Below are positions 33,453 through 42,081 of a stretch of 64,000 nucleotides of DNA, piece after piece (positions within the stretch are counted from its first letter, which is position 1; every line of letters starts with the position of its first letter). Location: NCBI RefSeq assembly GCF_025567285.1, contig NZ_JAOQJT010000001.1, positions 62,001 to 126,000 of the forward strand, in the 5' to 3' direction. The stretch comes from Coprococcus aceti (lineage in GTDB: Bacteria; Bacillota; Clostridia; Lachnospirales; Lachnospiraceae). Made by a program: the position numbers and the translations under genes. The notes under the pieces are model-generated. The model made no database searches and was not told where the DNA came from. It worked only from the letters and a program-made list of their open reading frames with translations.

Positions 33453-35971
33453 TCCATACCTCCATCTATAAAGTCAAACAACGTCGGTGAGTCAACCTCA
33501 TTCTCCTCGGACTGCAGATAGCCAACACCATCTCTGAAGTAATCCGGATTGAGCTCACATCCCTTGCCAAATCTGTGCATCTTGACCGCCATCATTGGTA
33601 CAGTCATAAGACCGCCGAACGGATCATATACCACATCGCCCGGATTGCTGTATCTGTTGATGATTCTCTCAACAATATCAAGCTGCAACGGGCACACGTG
33701 CATCGTTGCCCTTCGTCTGCTCTGTGTCGTGTTGAGCGTCCGCATCCTGTTGATGTCGTCCCATACCTCAAGCTGATTCCAGGATCCCGGCGCTACAACC
33801 ATGAATGTAGCTGGAAGCCTGCCATCTGTATCCAGGTACTTTGCAAGTGCCACATGCTCCTCATAGTTGTATACGTGCTCTCTGCTGTACTGTCTGTACA
33901 CTCTTTGTAAGTTATCCACAGATACACCCTCAAGCTCCTCTTTGCTTATCAGCCTGTCTCCTGAACTTCTCCAGTATCCGTGAGCATCTATCTGCCACTG
34001 TGCCCTTGTGTATTCGTCTTTGGACTTTGTGACAGGCTCATCAGCGTATGCCTTGCTGTGGTCCGTTGGCAGCTTGCGGAACAACAAAATGTATTCCGGA
34101 CATCCCACGCCCATCTTGGTGCCGTCCTTGCACTGCTCAGTCCATCCAAGGCGATACGTCTGGTTATTTTCTCGTACAACATCCGTCACAACAGTGATCA
34201 TGCCGAAATACATAAAACCATAACGCATATAGTGTTCTATACAGTCAGCGTGGAATGGCTCAACAGTCGGCATGCCTGTGCCTGTTGCATTTCCAAACAG
34301 CACTCTATCCTTAACGTGGATGGCCGCCACTCTTCCCGGCTTCAGCACCCTCAGAAGCTCCGGCGTCAGGTAGTCCATCTGTTCAAAGAACCGCTCTGTA
34401 TCCTGATTGTGTCCGAAGTCGTTATAATTTGCGCTGTACTCGTAGTGATTGCCGAACGGTATCGACGTATGTATCAAATCAACGCTGTTGCTCTCCATTG
34501 CCCTTGTCTCTTCCACACAGTCGCCATACACAGCCTCATAATGCTTGCCTCTTACCGTTCTCTCTTCTCTTGTACCTTCCACACCCATCTTCCTTTCCAA
34601 TCTCTCCGTCTTGTTTGCCGAATCAAGGCCATATTTCTTCACGATCTCGATCATCTTCTTGACCATGTGATTATGATTCTTCCATTTCTCGATCAGTGCG
34701 TCCTTGATCTCCCGCTCATTCTCCATGTAGATGATGTCTATTACTACTGTGTCCTGCTGCAGGAACCTGTAACACCTGTGCACCGCCTGTATGAAGTCAT
34801 TGAACTCATAGTCAATGCCAACAAATATCTCCCGGTGGCAGAATCGCTGGAAGTTACAGCCTGAACCACTGATTGACTTTTTGGTGGCAAATAGCCTTGT
34901 CTTGCCATTGCTGAAGTCTATGACTCTCTGCTCCCTAAGGTCATAGTCCATGGATCCGTATATGTCCACTGTCTCCGGCAGGGCTTTCTTGATAGCGTGC
35001 CTTTCTGCTTCCTGGTCATGCCACAGAATGAAATGATCCTCCGGAGAGCTATCAACTATCTCCTTCATCTTCTCGACTCTGGCATCTATGCTCTCACGCT
35101 TGATCTTTGCGGCTTCTTTAAGTCCTGTACTAGCCTGAGTGAAAAGCTCCATCTGGCCGTCCCTGTCAACTGAATCTCCGTAGTGTATTGGTATCTCGTG
35201 CCACCTCACATCCAGTGGAGGGAGCACATAGCCGTCATCGGAATAATCTGGATTGAGATCCGATGGCTTTGTGATGAACAATGCCCAACTGGAAACCCAC
35301 AGCCAGAACTCATCTTCCATGTTTGGGTACAGTGTCAGGTTATTTGCCTTTGTTGAATCCCTCTGGAAAAATCTTGTAAGTGCCTGTCCTGTGTCCATTA
35401 CCTCAAGATATCCAGCATAGTGTATAAGCTCCTTGTACTTGTTCGGTGATGGTGTAGCGGTCGCTACGAGCTTGTAAGGTACATTTTTGAACTTGTCAAG
35501 GAACGTCTGGTATGTCTTAGATCCAAATGATCTAAGCACGGATGCTTCATCAAGTGAGGTTGCCGCAAAATACGATGGATCTATATCTCCGTCTCTCACT
35601 CTCTCATAGTTCGTCAGAACGATCTGACTTGTGCTTGTCTCAACCTCTTCCATGGTTCGGCAATATTCAGGTTTCTCATAGCCCAGGAGCTCTACAGCAT
35701 CCCTTGTGAACTCCTGCTTAACTCCAAGCGGTAATACAATCAACGCTCTACCGCCGGTATGTTCTGCTGCAAGGTGGCAAAACTCTATTTCCTGTGCAGT
35801 CTTGCCAAGCCCAAACGACTCAAACAAGGCTCTACGTCCACCCTTCAGCGCCCATGCCACCGCATCACTCTGATGTGGCTTTAGGGCTTTATTTATGCGG
35901 CTCTTATCGACCTCAAAGCCGCTGTCAGTAGCAAGCTCTATCTTGCTCTCTAAAAACTCTCTGTATGTCAT
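33449..35971 (-). CDS. Superfamily 2 helicase fused to a DNA methyltransferase
   Basis: 840 residues. N-terminal helicase-like half: motif I FGLGKT (53-58), motif II DEAS (141-144), motif III TATPSP (171-176), motif VI QAVHRCYR (395-402). C-terminal methyltransferase (about 475-835): HTSIPFG at 501-507 in the position of the catalytic (D/N/S)PP(Y/F), and DPFGGL (783-788) as the AdoMet motif, so motif IV precedes motif I (beta class). Likely modifies phage DNA against host restriction or aids replication. The IP instead of PP in the catalytic motif is unusual. Confidence 0.85.
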   Translation of the reverse strand: MTYREFLESKIELATDSGFEVDKSRINKALKPHQSDAVAWALKGGRRALFESFGLGKTAQEIEFCHLAAEHTGGRALIVLPLGVKQEFTRDAVELLGYEKPEYCRTMEEVETSTSQIVLTNYERVRDGDIDPSYFAATSLDEASVLRSFGSKTYQTFLDKFKNVPYKLVATATPSPNKYKELIHYAGYLEVMDTGQALTRFFQRDSTKANNLTLYPNMEDEFWLWVSSWALFITKPSDLNPDYSDDGYVLPPLDVRWHEIPIHYGDSVDRDGQMELFTQASTGLKEAAKIKRESIDARVEKMKEIVDSSPEDHFILWHDQEAERHAIKKALPETVDIYGSMDYDLREQRVIDFSNGKTRLFATKKSISGSGCNFQRFCHREIFVGIDYEFNDFIQAVHRCYRFLQQDTVVIDIIYMENEREIKDALIEKWKNHNHMVKKMIEIVKKYGLDSANKTERLERKMGVEGTREERTVRGKHYEAVYGDCVEETRAMESNSVDLIHTSIPFGNHYEYSANYNDFGHNQDTERFFEQMDYLTPELLRVLKPGRVAAIHVKDRVLFGNATGTGMPTVEPFHADCIEHYMRYGFMYFGMITVVTDVVRENNQTYRLGWTEQCKDGTKMGVGCPEYILLFRKLPTDHSKAYADEPVTKSKDEYTRAQWQIDAHGYWRSSGDRLISKEELEGVSVDNLQRVYRQYSREHVYNYEEHVALAKYLDTDGRLPATFMVVAPGSWNQLEVWDDINRMRTLNTTQSRRRATMHVCPLQLDIVERIINRYSNPGDVVYDPFGGLMTVPMMAVKMHRFGKGCELNPDYFRDGVGYLQSEENEVDSPTLFDFIDGGME

Positions 35972-36031
35972 TCACTTCTCAGGAACCCGCTATAGCATTA
36001 CCCCGGCCGGAGGTTCGGCTCCTTTCGTGTG

Positions 36032-36853
36032 TTATTTATTCAGCTCATCAGCCAGCATCTTCTCAAGCTGTCCAAGCTGCTCAGAATGATCTGTCTGTTT
36101 GAAGTTTGCAAATCCATTTGGATTCACGTTCCGTGGCTGCCCTCGGCTCTTACCGTCATCCTTAAGCGCATATAGGCCTGTCCATCCCTGCATTATCGAC
36201 TGATTGAGAATCTGTACCTGTTCATGCTTATCGTGAGATAACGACTCCAGCTTGTTCATCATCAGCGTTATAGCCCTGTCACTCATAGGCTTCTTGATAC
36301 CTTTCCGGAACTTTATGAACTCTACAATGGCATCATTAAGCTCTGGATCATCGCTATACTTGACCGGTTCAGACTTCTTGCGTGGCTTACCCACCTCCGC
36401 ATGTGCGCACGCACGTGCCTTAGTAGGAGTATGTATATACTCCTCATTATCACTATCATTATCATATTCATTATCATTATCGGCTTTTTGGGGTTCGGTT
36501 GGGTTTTCCTCGGTTTCAGAAATAACCGTTCGGTTTTCAATAAAACCATTCGGTTTATTTGGGTTTTCCTCGGTTTTGGAAATTTCCGTTTCCTTTGTAG
36601 GTCTGCCGCCCTTTTTGCCGTTGGACCTGTTGCGCTCACACCGCTCCTCATACTTGGAGTTGTCCTTGTCCATCCGTTTCTTGATGAACGAGAAGCACAT
36701 GGCAAGCGCACTACCTTTTGGAAGATCTGGAACTTCGCCTGTCTCCTGGTAGTCCATCAGAGCAAACATCAACTCACCAACCTGCTCCGGCGGCAGCATC
36801 GACAAATGCTCTCTGTATTCGGTATAAAAGACAAAGCTCCCTTTATTTCCCAT
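36032..36853 (-). CDS. Phage replication-type protein (DUF6291 N-terminus)
   Basis: 273 residues from ATG at 36853 (AGGAGGTG about 8 nt upstream). The N-terminal DUF6291-like part includes FVFYTEYREHLSMLPPEQVG and FSFIKKRMDKDNSKYEERCE, followed by RNRSNGKKGGRPTK. A low-complexity Glu/Asn/Pro linker with a repeated TEENP unit (about 95-130) leads to a C-terminal helical domain (MNKLESLSHDKHEQVQILNQ). Similar proteins act in phage replication initiation with DnaD-like domains. Confidence 0.7.
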   Translation of the reverse strand: MGNKGSFVFYTEYREHLSMLPPEQVGELMFALMDYQETGEVPDLPKGSALAMCFSFIKKRMDKDNSKYEERCERNRSNGKKGGRPTKETEISKTEENPNKPNGFIENRTVISETEENPTEPQKADNDNEYDNDSDNEEYIHTPTKARACAHAEVGKPRKKSEPVKYSDDPELNDAIVEFIKFRKGIKKPMSDRAITLMMNKLESLSHDKHEQVQILNQSIMQGWTGLYALKDDGKSRGQPRNVNPNGFANFKQTDHSEQLGQLEKMLADELNK

Positions 36854-36858
36854 GTGGC

Positions 36859-37257
36859 TCACACCTCCTTGATTCTGATTCCATATATGTGGAGCATCAA
36901 CTTGCGCTTTATAATGTATTCCTTTGTTCTCATGCCCTTCGCATCTTCAACAACCATGCAGTTGTTTTCTAAGTCCCAATAAACAAAATCAGCCACATAT
37001 GAGCACTTACACTCCAGGAGCTTTCCCGGTTTGAATCTGCCCTTGTTGGGTCCTTTTTCATATATCTCATTCGTGTGTTCTCTCTGAGCTGGTATCAGTT
37101 CAAATTCTCGTTGAAGCTGCAAGCCTGTTATCTTGCCCGCTTTCTCAAGGATCTTTAACTCTGTGTATCTGTGTGCTTCTCTTTCGCTGTCAAATGTGAT
37201 GCCGTCTATTACAGCTTTCCTGTTGCCGTACTTGGCTCTTGACCTGTTCCGAGCCAT
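36859..37257 (-). CDS. DUF1064 nuclease-like protein
   Basis: 132 residues from ATG at 37257 (MARNRSRAKYGNRKAVIDGI) with AAAGGAG upstream. Contains FDSEREAHRYTELKILEKAG, FELIPAQ, YVADFVYWD and VVEDAKGMRTKEYIIKRKL, the PD-(D/E)xK-like D...E.K pattern of DUF1064 (phage Holliday-junction resolvase/nuclease-like). Located in the replication/recombination region, consistent with DNA processing. Confidence 0.85.
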   Translation of the reverse strand: MARNRSRAKYGNRKAVIDGITFDSEREAHRYTELKILEKAGKITGLQLQREFELIPAQREHTNEIYEKGPNKGRFKPGKLLECKCSYVADFVYWDLENNCMVVEDAKGMRTKEYIIKRKLMLHIYGIRIKEV

Positions 37258-37358
37258 CGATGCTCCTTTCCCCCTGTCACCCTCAAATAAAAGCAACAGG
37301 GATATATGCTAAGACATTACGCTGCGTGTTGTGATGTATTATGTAATGTCAATGTAAC

Positions 37359-38399
37359 CTACTTGAAACTTCCAAACAGTGCCGCCTCGGCAGCGTTCAT
37401 CTCTGGCTGTGGATTTTCTGCCGGTGCTGGCTGTGGATCCTGAACACTGTTCTGTGTATTCTGAGTATCCTGTGGCTCTGCCTGTGGAGCCTGTGCTTCT
37501 GGTTCATTCATCTCTGTTGCTGTGGCTTCCACATACTCATCATTGTCATTCTCAACGTATGTAGGATGTCCCTCAGCGTCCAAGGTTGCCATGTCACCCT
37601 CAAATGCTTTCTGGAGATCTATGCTCATTACTCCCCACTTACTGATTAGCTGACGGAGCATTGTCTTGTAAGCCATTCCATCAAAATTCTTGTACCAGAA
37701 TGATGAATACATCCATGAATCTCTCGGATCATAATTGCCAGCCTCATAGTCAGCATATGATACTCTCTGCTTCTCTCCGTACTTTGTCTTGACCTTTCCA
37801 GCGTCCTTGTAGAATGCCGGTGCATACTTGTCCGCATGAGCAAGCATCTGAGCCTTACTCCAATACATTGTCTTTCTGAATCCGTTCACAAGCTCAAACA
37901 TTGCATAGTAGCCGATGGTCTCAGCCTCTTCACGCTTGTCCCAGTCATCAACCATGAGATTGACCTTGATATCCTCGTTGAGTGGGTCGAAGTATTCCAA
38001 CTCCCCTTCCTTGATTGCGACAACATTCAGTCTCTTATACTGACCGGAACGGATCGCAAGCTGAATATATCCCTTATATCCCATCTGGAACTGAGCTTCC
38101 TTGACGCCAGTCTTTGTATTGTTGAATGGGACCATGTAATAATGTCCGAGCTGTGGAGATGGCGAAAGCTGTAAGCTCTCACCAAGAAGTGCAGCTGAAA
38201 GAATCGACTGATTCGTGCACTCCTGAAGTGTAGGGTTGGTGTTATATGCTGATACGATAGCAGATATGAACCTCTGTCCATTCTTGCCACCAACCACCTT
38301 GTTGATCTGATTCTTGATTGCATCTTTTGTAAGATACTCTGTAATTCCCAGATTCTGCTGTGCTTTACTTTTTGCTACTAAACTGTTATTTACTGCCAT
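37359..38399 (-). CDS. recT: RecT family single-strand annealing protein
   Basis: 346 residues. The RecT core (about 25-255) has NPTLQECTNQSILSAALLGE, LSPSPQLGHYYMVPFNN, QFQMGYKGYIQLAIRSGQYK and MAYKTMLRQLISKWG. The C-terminus is a Pro/Gln/Glu-rich tail of ~80 residues. It promotes homologous annealing during phage replication, working with the YqaJ exonuclease encoded upstream. Its start overlaps the stop of a 26-residue membrane peptide gene (TAATG). Confidence 0.93.
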   Translation of the reverse strand: MAVNNSLVAKSKAQQNLGITEYLTKDAIKNQINKVVGGKNGQRFISAIVSAYNTNPTLQECTNQSILSAALLGESLQLSPSPQLGHYYMVPFNNTKTGVKEAQFQMGYKGYIQLAIRSGQYKRLNVVAIKEGELEYFDPLNEDIKVNLMVDDWDKREEAETIGYYAMFELVNGFRKTMYWSKAQMLAHADKYAPAFYKDAGKVKTKYGEKQRVSYADYEAGNYDPRDSWMYSSFWYKNFDGMAYKTMLRQLISKWGVMSIDLQKAFEGDMATLDAEGHPTYVENDNDEYVEATATEMNEPEAQAPQAEPQDTQNTQNSVQDPQPAPAENPQPEMNAAEAALFGSFK

Positions 38400-38479
38400 T
38401 ATTTCTTCTTACCTCCTATGAAAACTAAAACGATTATTGTTATGCATATAATTAACGTGATCTGCACTGATGCTGCCAT
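38399..38479 (-). CDS. 26-residue membrane peptide coupled to recT
   Basis: ATG at 38479 with GGAGGTAACAC upstream; the product MAASVQITLIICITIIVLVF plus GGKKK is a single transmembrane segment with a basic end. The stop TAA overlaps the recT ATG. Its last codons carry the recT ribosome site (AGGAGGT), so its translation may tune recT. Might be only a leader peptide. Confidence 0.5.
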   Translation of the reverse strand: MAASVQITLIICITIIVLVFIGGKKK

Positions 38480-38489
38480 GTGTTACCTC

Positions 38490-38810
38490 CTAATGCATAA
38501 TCATATCTTCTAACATCTTGCGCAGTACCTCTTTCAGAGCCTGTGGCATTTCCCTTATGTTGTCCTTGTTTATATTGGCTTTTGGCAATATCTTAAATAA
38601 GACATCATCTATGAGGTCACTCATAATCTCGTTAATGTCTCCCTCAGCTTTGGACGCTTCCATGGCTCTACTTATCAACTCTTCTGTAGCAACCTCTCCA
38701 TATCTTTTAGCAAGTGACTCCCTTAAACTCTTCATTGCAAGTGCTAACTCCATTACTAGCACCGGAGTATTCCCTCTCATTGATACTGATCCCATTTCTG
38801 ACTTAATCAT
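38490..38810 (-). CDS. Hypothetical helical phage protein
   Basis: 106 residues (MIKSEMGSVSMRGNTPVLVM; LSRAMEASKAEGDINEIMSD-like middle; LKEVLRKMLEDMIMH end). All helical, no recognised domain. Situated between the DUF1351 and RecT genes and so probably part of the recombination block. Confidence 0.6.
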   Translation of the reverse strand: MIKSEMGSVSMRGNTPVLVMELALAMKSLRESLAKRYGEVATEELISRAMEASKAEGDINEIMSDLIDDVLFKILPKANINKDNIREMPQALKEVLRKMLEDMIMH

Positions 38811-38821
38811 CTTGTTACCTC

Positions 38822-39724
38822 CTACTTAATCGCTCTAAATGTTATATTTCTGCTCTGGAAGAACTCTCTCAGAGCCGTTGCATCTTCTGTTGTAAGTTCT
38901 ACCTCAAACTTGACTACCATCTTCTGTGGTTCCGGCTGTGACTCCTGTACTGGTGTCGGCTGTACCTCCTCTGGTGGTGTCATAGCCTTTGCCATTGCGG
39001 CTCTCTGCTCCTCGGCAACCTTTTCCTGTGCCTTGCGCTCTTCCTCAGCCTTTCGTCTTGCCTCTTCTGCTGCTTTTCGTGACTCTTCCTCAGCCTTTCT
39101 CCTTGCCTCAGCTTCTGCCTTTGCCTTGGCAATCTCTGACATTCTCTTAGCCTCAGAAATGGCCTTGTTAATGTCTAATGTCTCCTTAAATACCTCTGTA
39201 GCCTCAAAGCCAAACTCCGGGAGCTGACTGAGTGTAAGCACTCCATTGCCGATCTCATACATTCTTGACTTCATTTGATCTTCTATACTCTTCATCGATA
39301 CCGATGCATTCAACCACTTAGGATCCCAGATCTTTTCCAACGTGACAAAGTTCTGGAAACCTATCTGAGAGAACAGATCTTCAATGGCTTTCTGCTTTTC
39401 AGCTTTGCGTTTCTCATCGTATGCCTTGACCTGTTCATCTATCACCGCTATAGGCTTGTCTATAATGCCTATGATCTCGTTGATCTGAGCCTTAAACACA
39501 TTAAACGGCTGCATGTATTCTTTCTCTCTTCTGATGCGCTCATCATTGAGGGCTCTCTTCAGCTTGTTCAGATTGGCCTTGTCTGCCTTTGCATCCTTGA
39601 TCTGGTCATCTGTGTAGACAAGCGTCTCATAAAATGAGACCTTAGATGTAAGCTCAGCCTTGAGCTCCTCATAGTTAAAATCAATCTTCTCTGGTATCGC
39701 TACCTCATTAACTCTTAATTCCAT
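38822..39724 (-). CDS. DUF1351 coiled-coil phage protein
   Basis: 300 residues. The N-terminus (NEVAIPEKIDFNYEELKAEL; KADKANLNKLKRALNDERIR; PIAVIDEQVKAYDEKRKAEK) matches DUF1351, found next to recombination genes. Residues ~195-245 are a highly charged Ala/Glu/Lys/Arg coiled coil. Function unknown; association with RecT/YqaJ suggests a recombination or ssDNA role. Confidence 0.85.
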   Translation of the reverse strand: MELRVNEVAIPEKIDFNYEELKAELTSKVSFYETLVYTDDQIKDAKADKANLNKLKRALNDERIRREKEYMQPFNVFKAQINEIIGIIDKPIAVIDEQVKAYDEKRKAEKQKAIEDLFSQIGFQNFVTLEKIWDPKWLNASVSMKSIEDQMKSRMYEIGNGVLTLSQLPEFGFEATEVFKETLDINKAISEAKRMSEIAKAKAEAEARRKAEEESRKAAEEARRKAEEERKAQEKVAEEQRAAMAKAMTPPEEVQPTPVQESQPEPQKMVVKFEVELTTEDATALREFFQSRNITFRAIK

Positions 39725-39734
39725 TTTTAACCTC

Positions 39735-39887
39735 CTAATTCAGCACCAGCTCCATCTGGTGACTCTCCTTGTTCTCTCGCACCATTGCCATAATGCGTGC
39801 TGTCTGTCGCTGTCTCTCTTCCTCGCAGTCACAGTGTTCGCCCGGGTCCAGGCAAGCACCGCACTGTGGACATTCGTTGTAATACAT
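39735..39887 (-). CDS. Small zinc-ribbon phage protein, 50 residues
   Basis: ATG at 39887 with AAAGGA 7 nt upstream, stop at 39735. Begins MYYNECPQCGACLDPGEHCD C: two Cys pairs and a CDC motif indicate a zinc ribbon, followed by a charged helix. The CPxCGAxLDPGExCDC pattern recurs in Firmicutes phages next to recombination genes. Lies between DUF1351 and YqaJ. Confidence 0.7.
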   Translation of the reverse strand: MYYNECPQCGACLDPGEHCDCEEERQRQTARIMAMVRENKESHQMELVLN

Positions 39888-39898
39888 GCCATTTCCTT

Positions 39899-40546
39899 TC
39901 ATATCTCCGGGAGTATCAGCGGCGGCTCTTTCTTTGCCTGTACGCTCTCCCAGAACTCTCTCTCAGCATCAATAAGATACTGGATGTCATTCTCTACCTC
40001 CGACCGCTCTATCGGATAGTGTTTGGTCTGCAAATATACCTCTCCATCAATTTCAAACTTGAGCTGTGCCTTGAGTACCGCATATTCAAACTCTGTCACC
40101 ATCAAGTAATGAAGCACCTGTATGTAATAGTTATCTGGCACTCTGTTATCCCATTTTTTCTTCTGACTTGACTGCAGGATCTCTGTGGTCTTGATCTCAA
40201 GCACACCATTGCGTCCATCCCGGTCCATAAGCCATCCGTCAAGGCTTGCATGCGCCCATGGGTACTTATCATTCGTGAACATGTTGTTTTCCACATATCC
40301 AACTTGATACTGTGGATAATCCAACTTGAATAACTCCCTCAGATGCTTTTCTGCCTCTGTTCCATACTTGACATAAGGCTTATCTGATATGTCCTCCGGC
40401 TCTATGCCGTATGCTTTCTCTTTAAACAGTTCCACGTTTGTCTTGTATGGGCTCATCCCAAAGATGGCCGAGGCATCAGAACCGCCTATCTTGGTTCTTG
40501 CCTTAAGCCATTCTTCGTGGCTTCCAAGTATCTGCATCTCAACCAT
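39899..40546 (-). CDS. YqaJ-like viral recombinase (lambda-type exonuclease)
   Basis: 215 residues. Nuclease motifs: KIGGSDASAIFGMSPYKTN at the start, KYGTEAEKHLRELF, AHASLDGWL and GVLEIKTTE (the D...E.K catalytic core), and YYIQVLHYLMVT. It makes 3' single strands for RecT to anneal. Overlaps the upstream membrane protein gene by 8 nt. Confidence 0.92.
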   Translation of the reverse strand: MVEMQILGSHEEWLKARTKIGGSDASAIFGMSPYKTNVELFKEKAYGIEPEDISDKPYVKYGTEAEKHLRELFKLDYPQYQVGYVENNMFTNDKYPWAHASLDGWLMDRDGRNGVLEIKTTEILQSSQKKKWDNRVPDNYYIQVLHYLMVTEFEYAVLKAQLKFEIDGEVYLQTKHYPIERSEVENDIQYLIDAEREFWESVQAKKEPPLILPEI

Positions 40547-40772
40547 TCAGCCTATCCTCCATGGCTTCCCTTGCATCGTCTATGCCCTTCATGGCAAGGA
40601 CTATGTAGTACAAACCGATCTCTATCGCCATAGTACCGATTATGTACAAGATGAGCATTCCTGTTGATATGGTCATAAACCACCTAAAGTCTGTCGCCAT
40701 TTTATATATGAGTCTTACAAGTACCGCAGCCATGGCAACTAGGCATGATGCACTTATAACCTTTGTGTCCAT
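40539..40772 (-). CDS. Small membrane protein with two transmembrane segments
   Basis: 77 residues from ATG at 40772 (MDTKVISASCLVAMAAVLVR), with GAGGAG upstream. Hydrophobic segments at about 5-24 and 34-60 (MLILYIIGTMAIEIGLYYIV), then a charged end. Possibly involved in superinfection exclusion or membrane association of replication. No family recognised. Confidence 0.55.
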   Translation of the reverse strand: MDTKVISASCLVAMAAVLVRLIYKMATDFRWFMTISTGMLILYIIGTMAIEIGLYYIVLAMKGIDDAREAMEDRLNG

Positions 40773-40876
40773 GTTTCTCCTCTTCATTTGCTTTCTTCTC
40801 CCTTTTCTGCTATGATTTTCTTGAGTATTTTTCTATGCACCGGCGGAACTGCTATTCCAAAGGTGCTTTTTTATTG

Positions 40877-41209
40877 TCAGGGATCTAATTCATCCCAGTT
40901 TATGACGGCTTCTTTTGCTACCTTATTTATGTCGAACGGCGGCACTCGTCTGCCAGCGTCAAGCTGTTTCTTGTACTTCAGATAATCCACCAAGGCAAGC
41001 ACATTGACCCTTGTTACTCCGGCACCATCCAGTATGGTGTATGGTCCATATCTGCCAGACTGGACATATCTGTCAAGATCTGCTATACGTCTGGTTGCTG
41101 TAGATAATGACATCTCAAATATCTTCATCATTTTCGCCTTGCTTATGTACGGCAACCGGCCAATCTCCCTGACACCTATTACCTGTATGTCTTTGACCGC
41201 TCTGCTCAT
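40877..41209 (-). CDS. Helix-turn-helix phage protein
   Basis: 110 residues from ATG at 41209 (MSRAVKDIQVIGVREIGRLP) with AAAGGAGAG upstream. A winged-helix-like region: YISKAKMMKIFEMSLSTATR RI followed by DRYVQSGRYGPYTILDGAGV. Probably an early regulator or excisionase-like DNA-binding protein. Second gene of the leftward early operon. Confidence 0.6.
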   Translation of the reverse strand: MSRAVKDIQVIGVREIGRLPYISKAKMMKIFEMSLSTATRRIADLDRYVQSGRYGPYTILDGAGVTRVNVLALVDYLKYKKQLDAGRRVPPFDINKVAKEAVINWDELDP

Positions 41210-41214
41210 CACTC

Positions 41215-41418
41215 TCACTCTCCTTTCTCTATGACCAGCCTCAGCCCAACCGCTTTTAGTAAGCTGTCAGCATTGGTCAATGTCATTCCTCTCTTATCTG
41301 ATTCCCACATGTACAAGCTCCTGTCGGTAAATCCTGCCTTTTCAGCCAATTTACGCTTTGACATGCCCTGTCTGATTCTTTCTCTCTCAACGGCCTGTAA
41401 TATTTCACTTTTGTCCAC
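41215..41418 (-). CDS. Small XRE-type regulator, first gene of the early operon
   Basis: 67 residues from GTG at 41418 (AAGGAGGT 6 nt upstream). A single helix-turn-helix domain: LAEKAGFTDRSLYMWESDKR. It lies at the head of the early leftward genes, opposite a small rightward gene, with a dyad between them. Possibly an auxiliary repressor. Confidence 0.75.
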   Translation of the reverse strand: MDKSEILQAVERERIRQGMSKRKLAEKAGFTDRSLYMWESDKRGMTLTNADSLLKAVGLRLVIEKGE

Positions 41419-41455
41419 TTGACTACCTCCTTGTATTTAGATACGATATATATAC

Positions 41456-41480
41456 TGGTATGAACATATGTTTATAACCA
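41456..41480. promoter_or_regulatory. Dyad TGGT...AACATATGTT...ACCA between divergent early genes
   Basis: Centre AACATATGTT is a perfect 10-bp palindrome, and the outer TGGT/ACCA extends the symmetry. It lies between the start of the 67-aa XRE gene and that of the divergent 55-aa gene, where an operator would be expected. The binding protein is unknown. Confidence 0.4.
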
Positions 41481-41503
41481 AATACATAGAAAGGAGCACA
41501 ACT

Positions 41504-41671
41504 ATGGAAACTTTCAAGACATTTCCTGCTACTAAGGCTGATGCACTGACACTGCTTTACCTTCAGAATCAGGACTTATCAGACAAGACCATTGAAGAGA
41601 TCGTAGCTTTGTATGACAACATATCTAAAAGAGCTATTAAAGCTTGTAATGTAAACGTAAAGCTTAGATAA
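41504..41671 (+). CDS. Small rightward phage protein, 55 residues
   Basis: Starts at ATG 41504 (METFKTFPATKADALTLLYL) with AAAGGAG upstream. Contains LSDKTIEEIVALYDNISKRA. The only rightward gene in the early block, converging on a 55-aa leftward gene. Function unknown; the isolated divergent position suggests a regulatory or host-takeover peptide. Confidence 0.55.
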   Translation: METFKTFPATKADALTLLYLQNQDLSDKTIEEIVALYDNISKRAIKACNVNVKLR

Positions 41672-41675
41672 TCTC

Positions 41676-41843
41676 TTACTTAGTCTTTTTTGACTTACCA
41701 AGCCGGGCTCTTGTTTTCATCATGGAGTCAAGAGTCCGTGCCATGGAATCCTTGTAGTCACACATATAGTTATCGTCTCTAACCTTCTTGCACAGGTACT
41801 TTATTGTCTTGTCCACTTCTTTCTTAAGTTTCTTTGTCTTCAT
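41676..41843 (-). CDS. Small basic protein, 55 residues
   Basis: ATG at 41843 (MKTKKLKKEVDKTIKYLCKK) with AAGGAG about 9 nt upstream, stop 41676. Very Lys-rich at both ends. It converges with the rightward gene, the two stops being 4 bp apart. Possibly nucleic-acid binding. Function unknown. Confidence 0.55.
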   Translation of the reverse strand: MKTKKLKKEVDKTIKYLCKKVRDDNYMCDYKDSMARTLDSMMKTRARLGKSKKTK

Positions 41844-41937
41844 CGTTCCCATCTCCTTTCCTTCTTGATTTCCAAATGTCGAAAATCAACCTTCCGACAA
41901 ATGTCCCAATGGCTATGCCAATGATCGTGGTCAACAT
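41824..41937 (-). CDS. Small single-pass membrane protein, 37 residues
   Basis: ATG at 41937 (MLTTIIGIAIGTFVGRLIFD) with GAGAGG upstream; an earlier in-frame ATG at 41955 lacks a ribosome site. One transmembrane segment then a charged tail with SRRKGDGNDEDKE. Its end overlaps the next small gene by 20 nt. Confidence 0.45.
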   Translation of the reverse strand: MLTTIIGIAIGTFVGRLIFDIWKSRRKGDGNDEDKET

Positions 41938-41951
41938 CTTTTCTTTACCTC

Positions 41952-42068
41952 TCATCTGTATTCTTTCTGAATTATGAGTGTGTCGATAGGCTTATACTCC
42001 AGCAGTTTTCTGATTGTCTGGAGCTCTTTTCTTATCTGTACAAGCTCTGTGTATATCTTCTTGAGCAT
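41952..42068 (-). CDS. Small helical protein, 38 residues
   Basis: ATG at 42068 with AAAGGAGGG upstream. MLKKIYTELVQIRKELQTIR followed by KLLEYKPIDTLIIQKEYR: an amphipathic helix or short coiled coil. Part of a run of tiny genes between Cro-like regulator and early operon. Function unknown. Confidence 0.5.
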   Translation of the reverse strand: MLKKIYTELVQIRKELQTIRKLLEYKPIDTLIIQKEYR

Positions 42069-42081
42069 TTCTTCCCTCCTT

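Noticed and set aside
33980..34864. 294-codon plus-strand reading frame opposite the helicase-methyltransferase gene
   Set aside because: It is entirely antisense to a well-supported gene, has no ribosome site and a composition typical of reverse-frame shadows.
40780..40876. Small reading frame ending AEKGEESK between the HTH gene and the small membrane protein gene
   Set aside because: No acceptable start codon with a ribosome site upstream; only a late GTG would give 18 residues.
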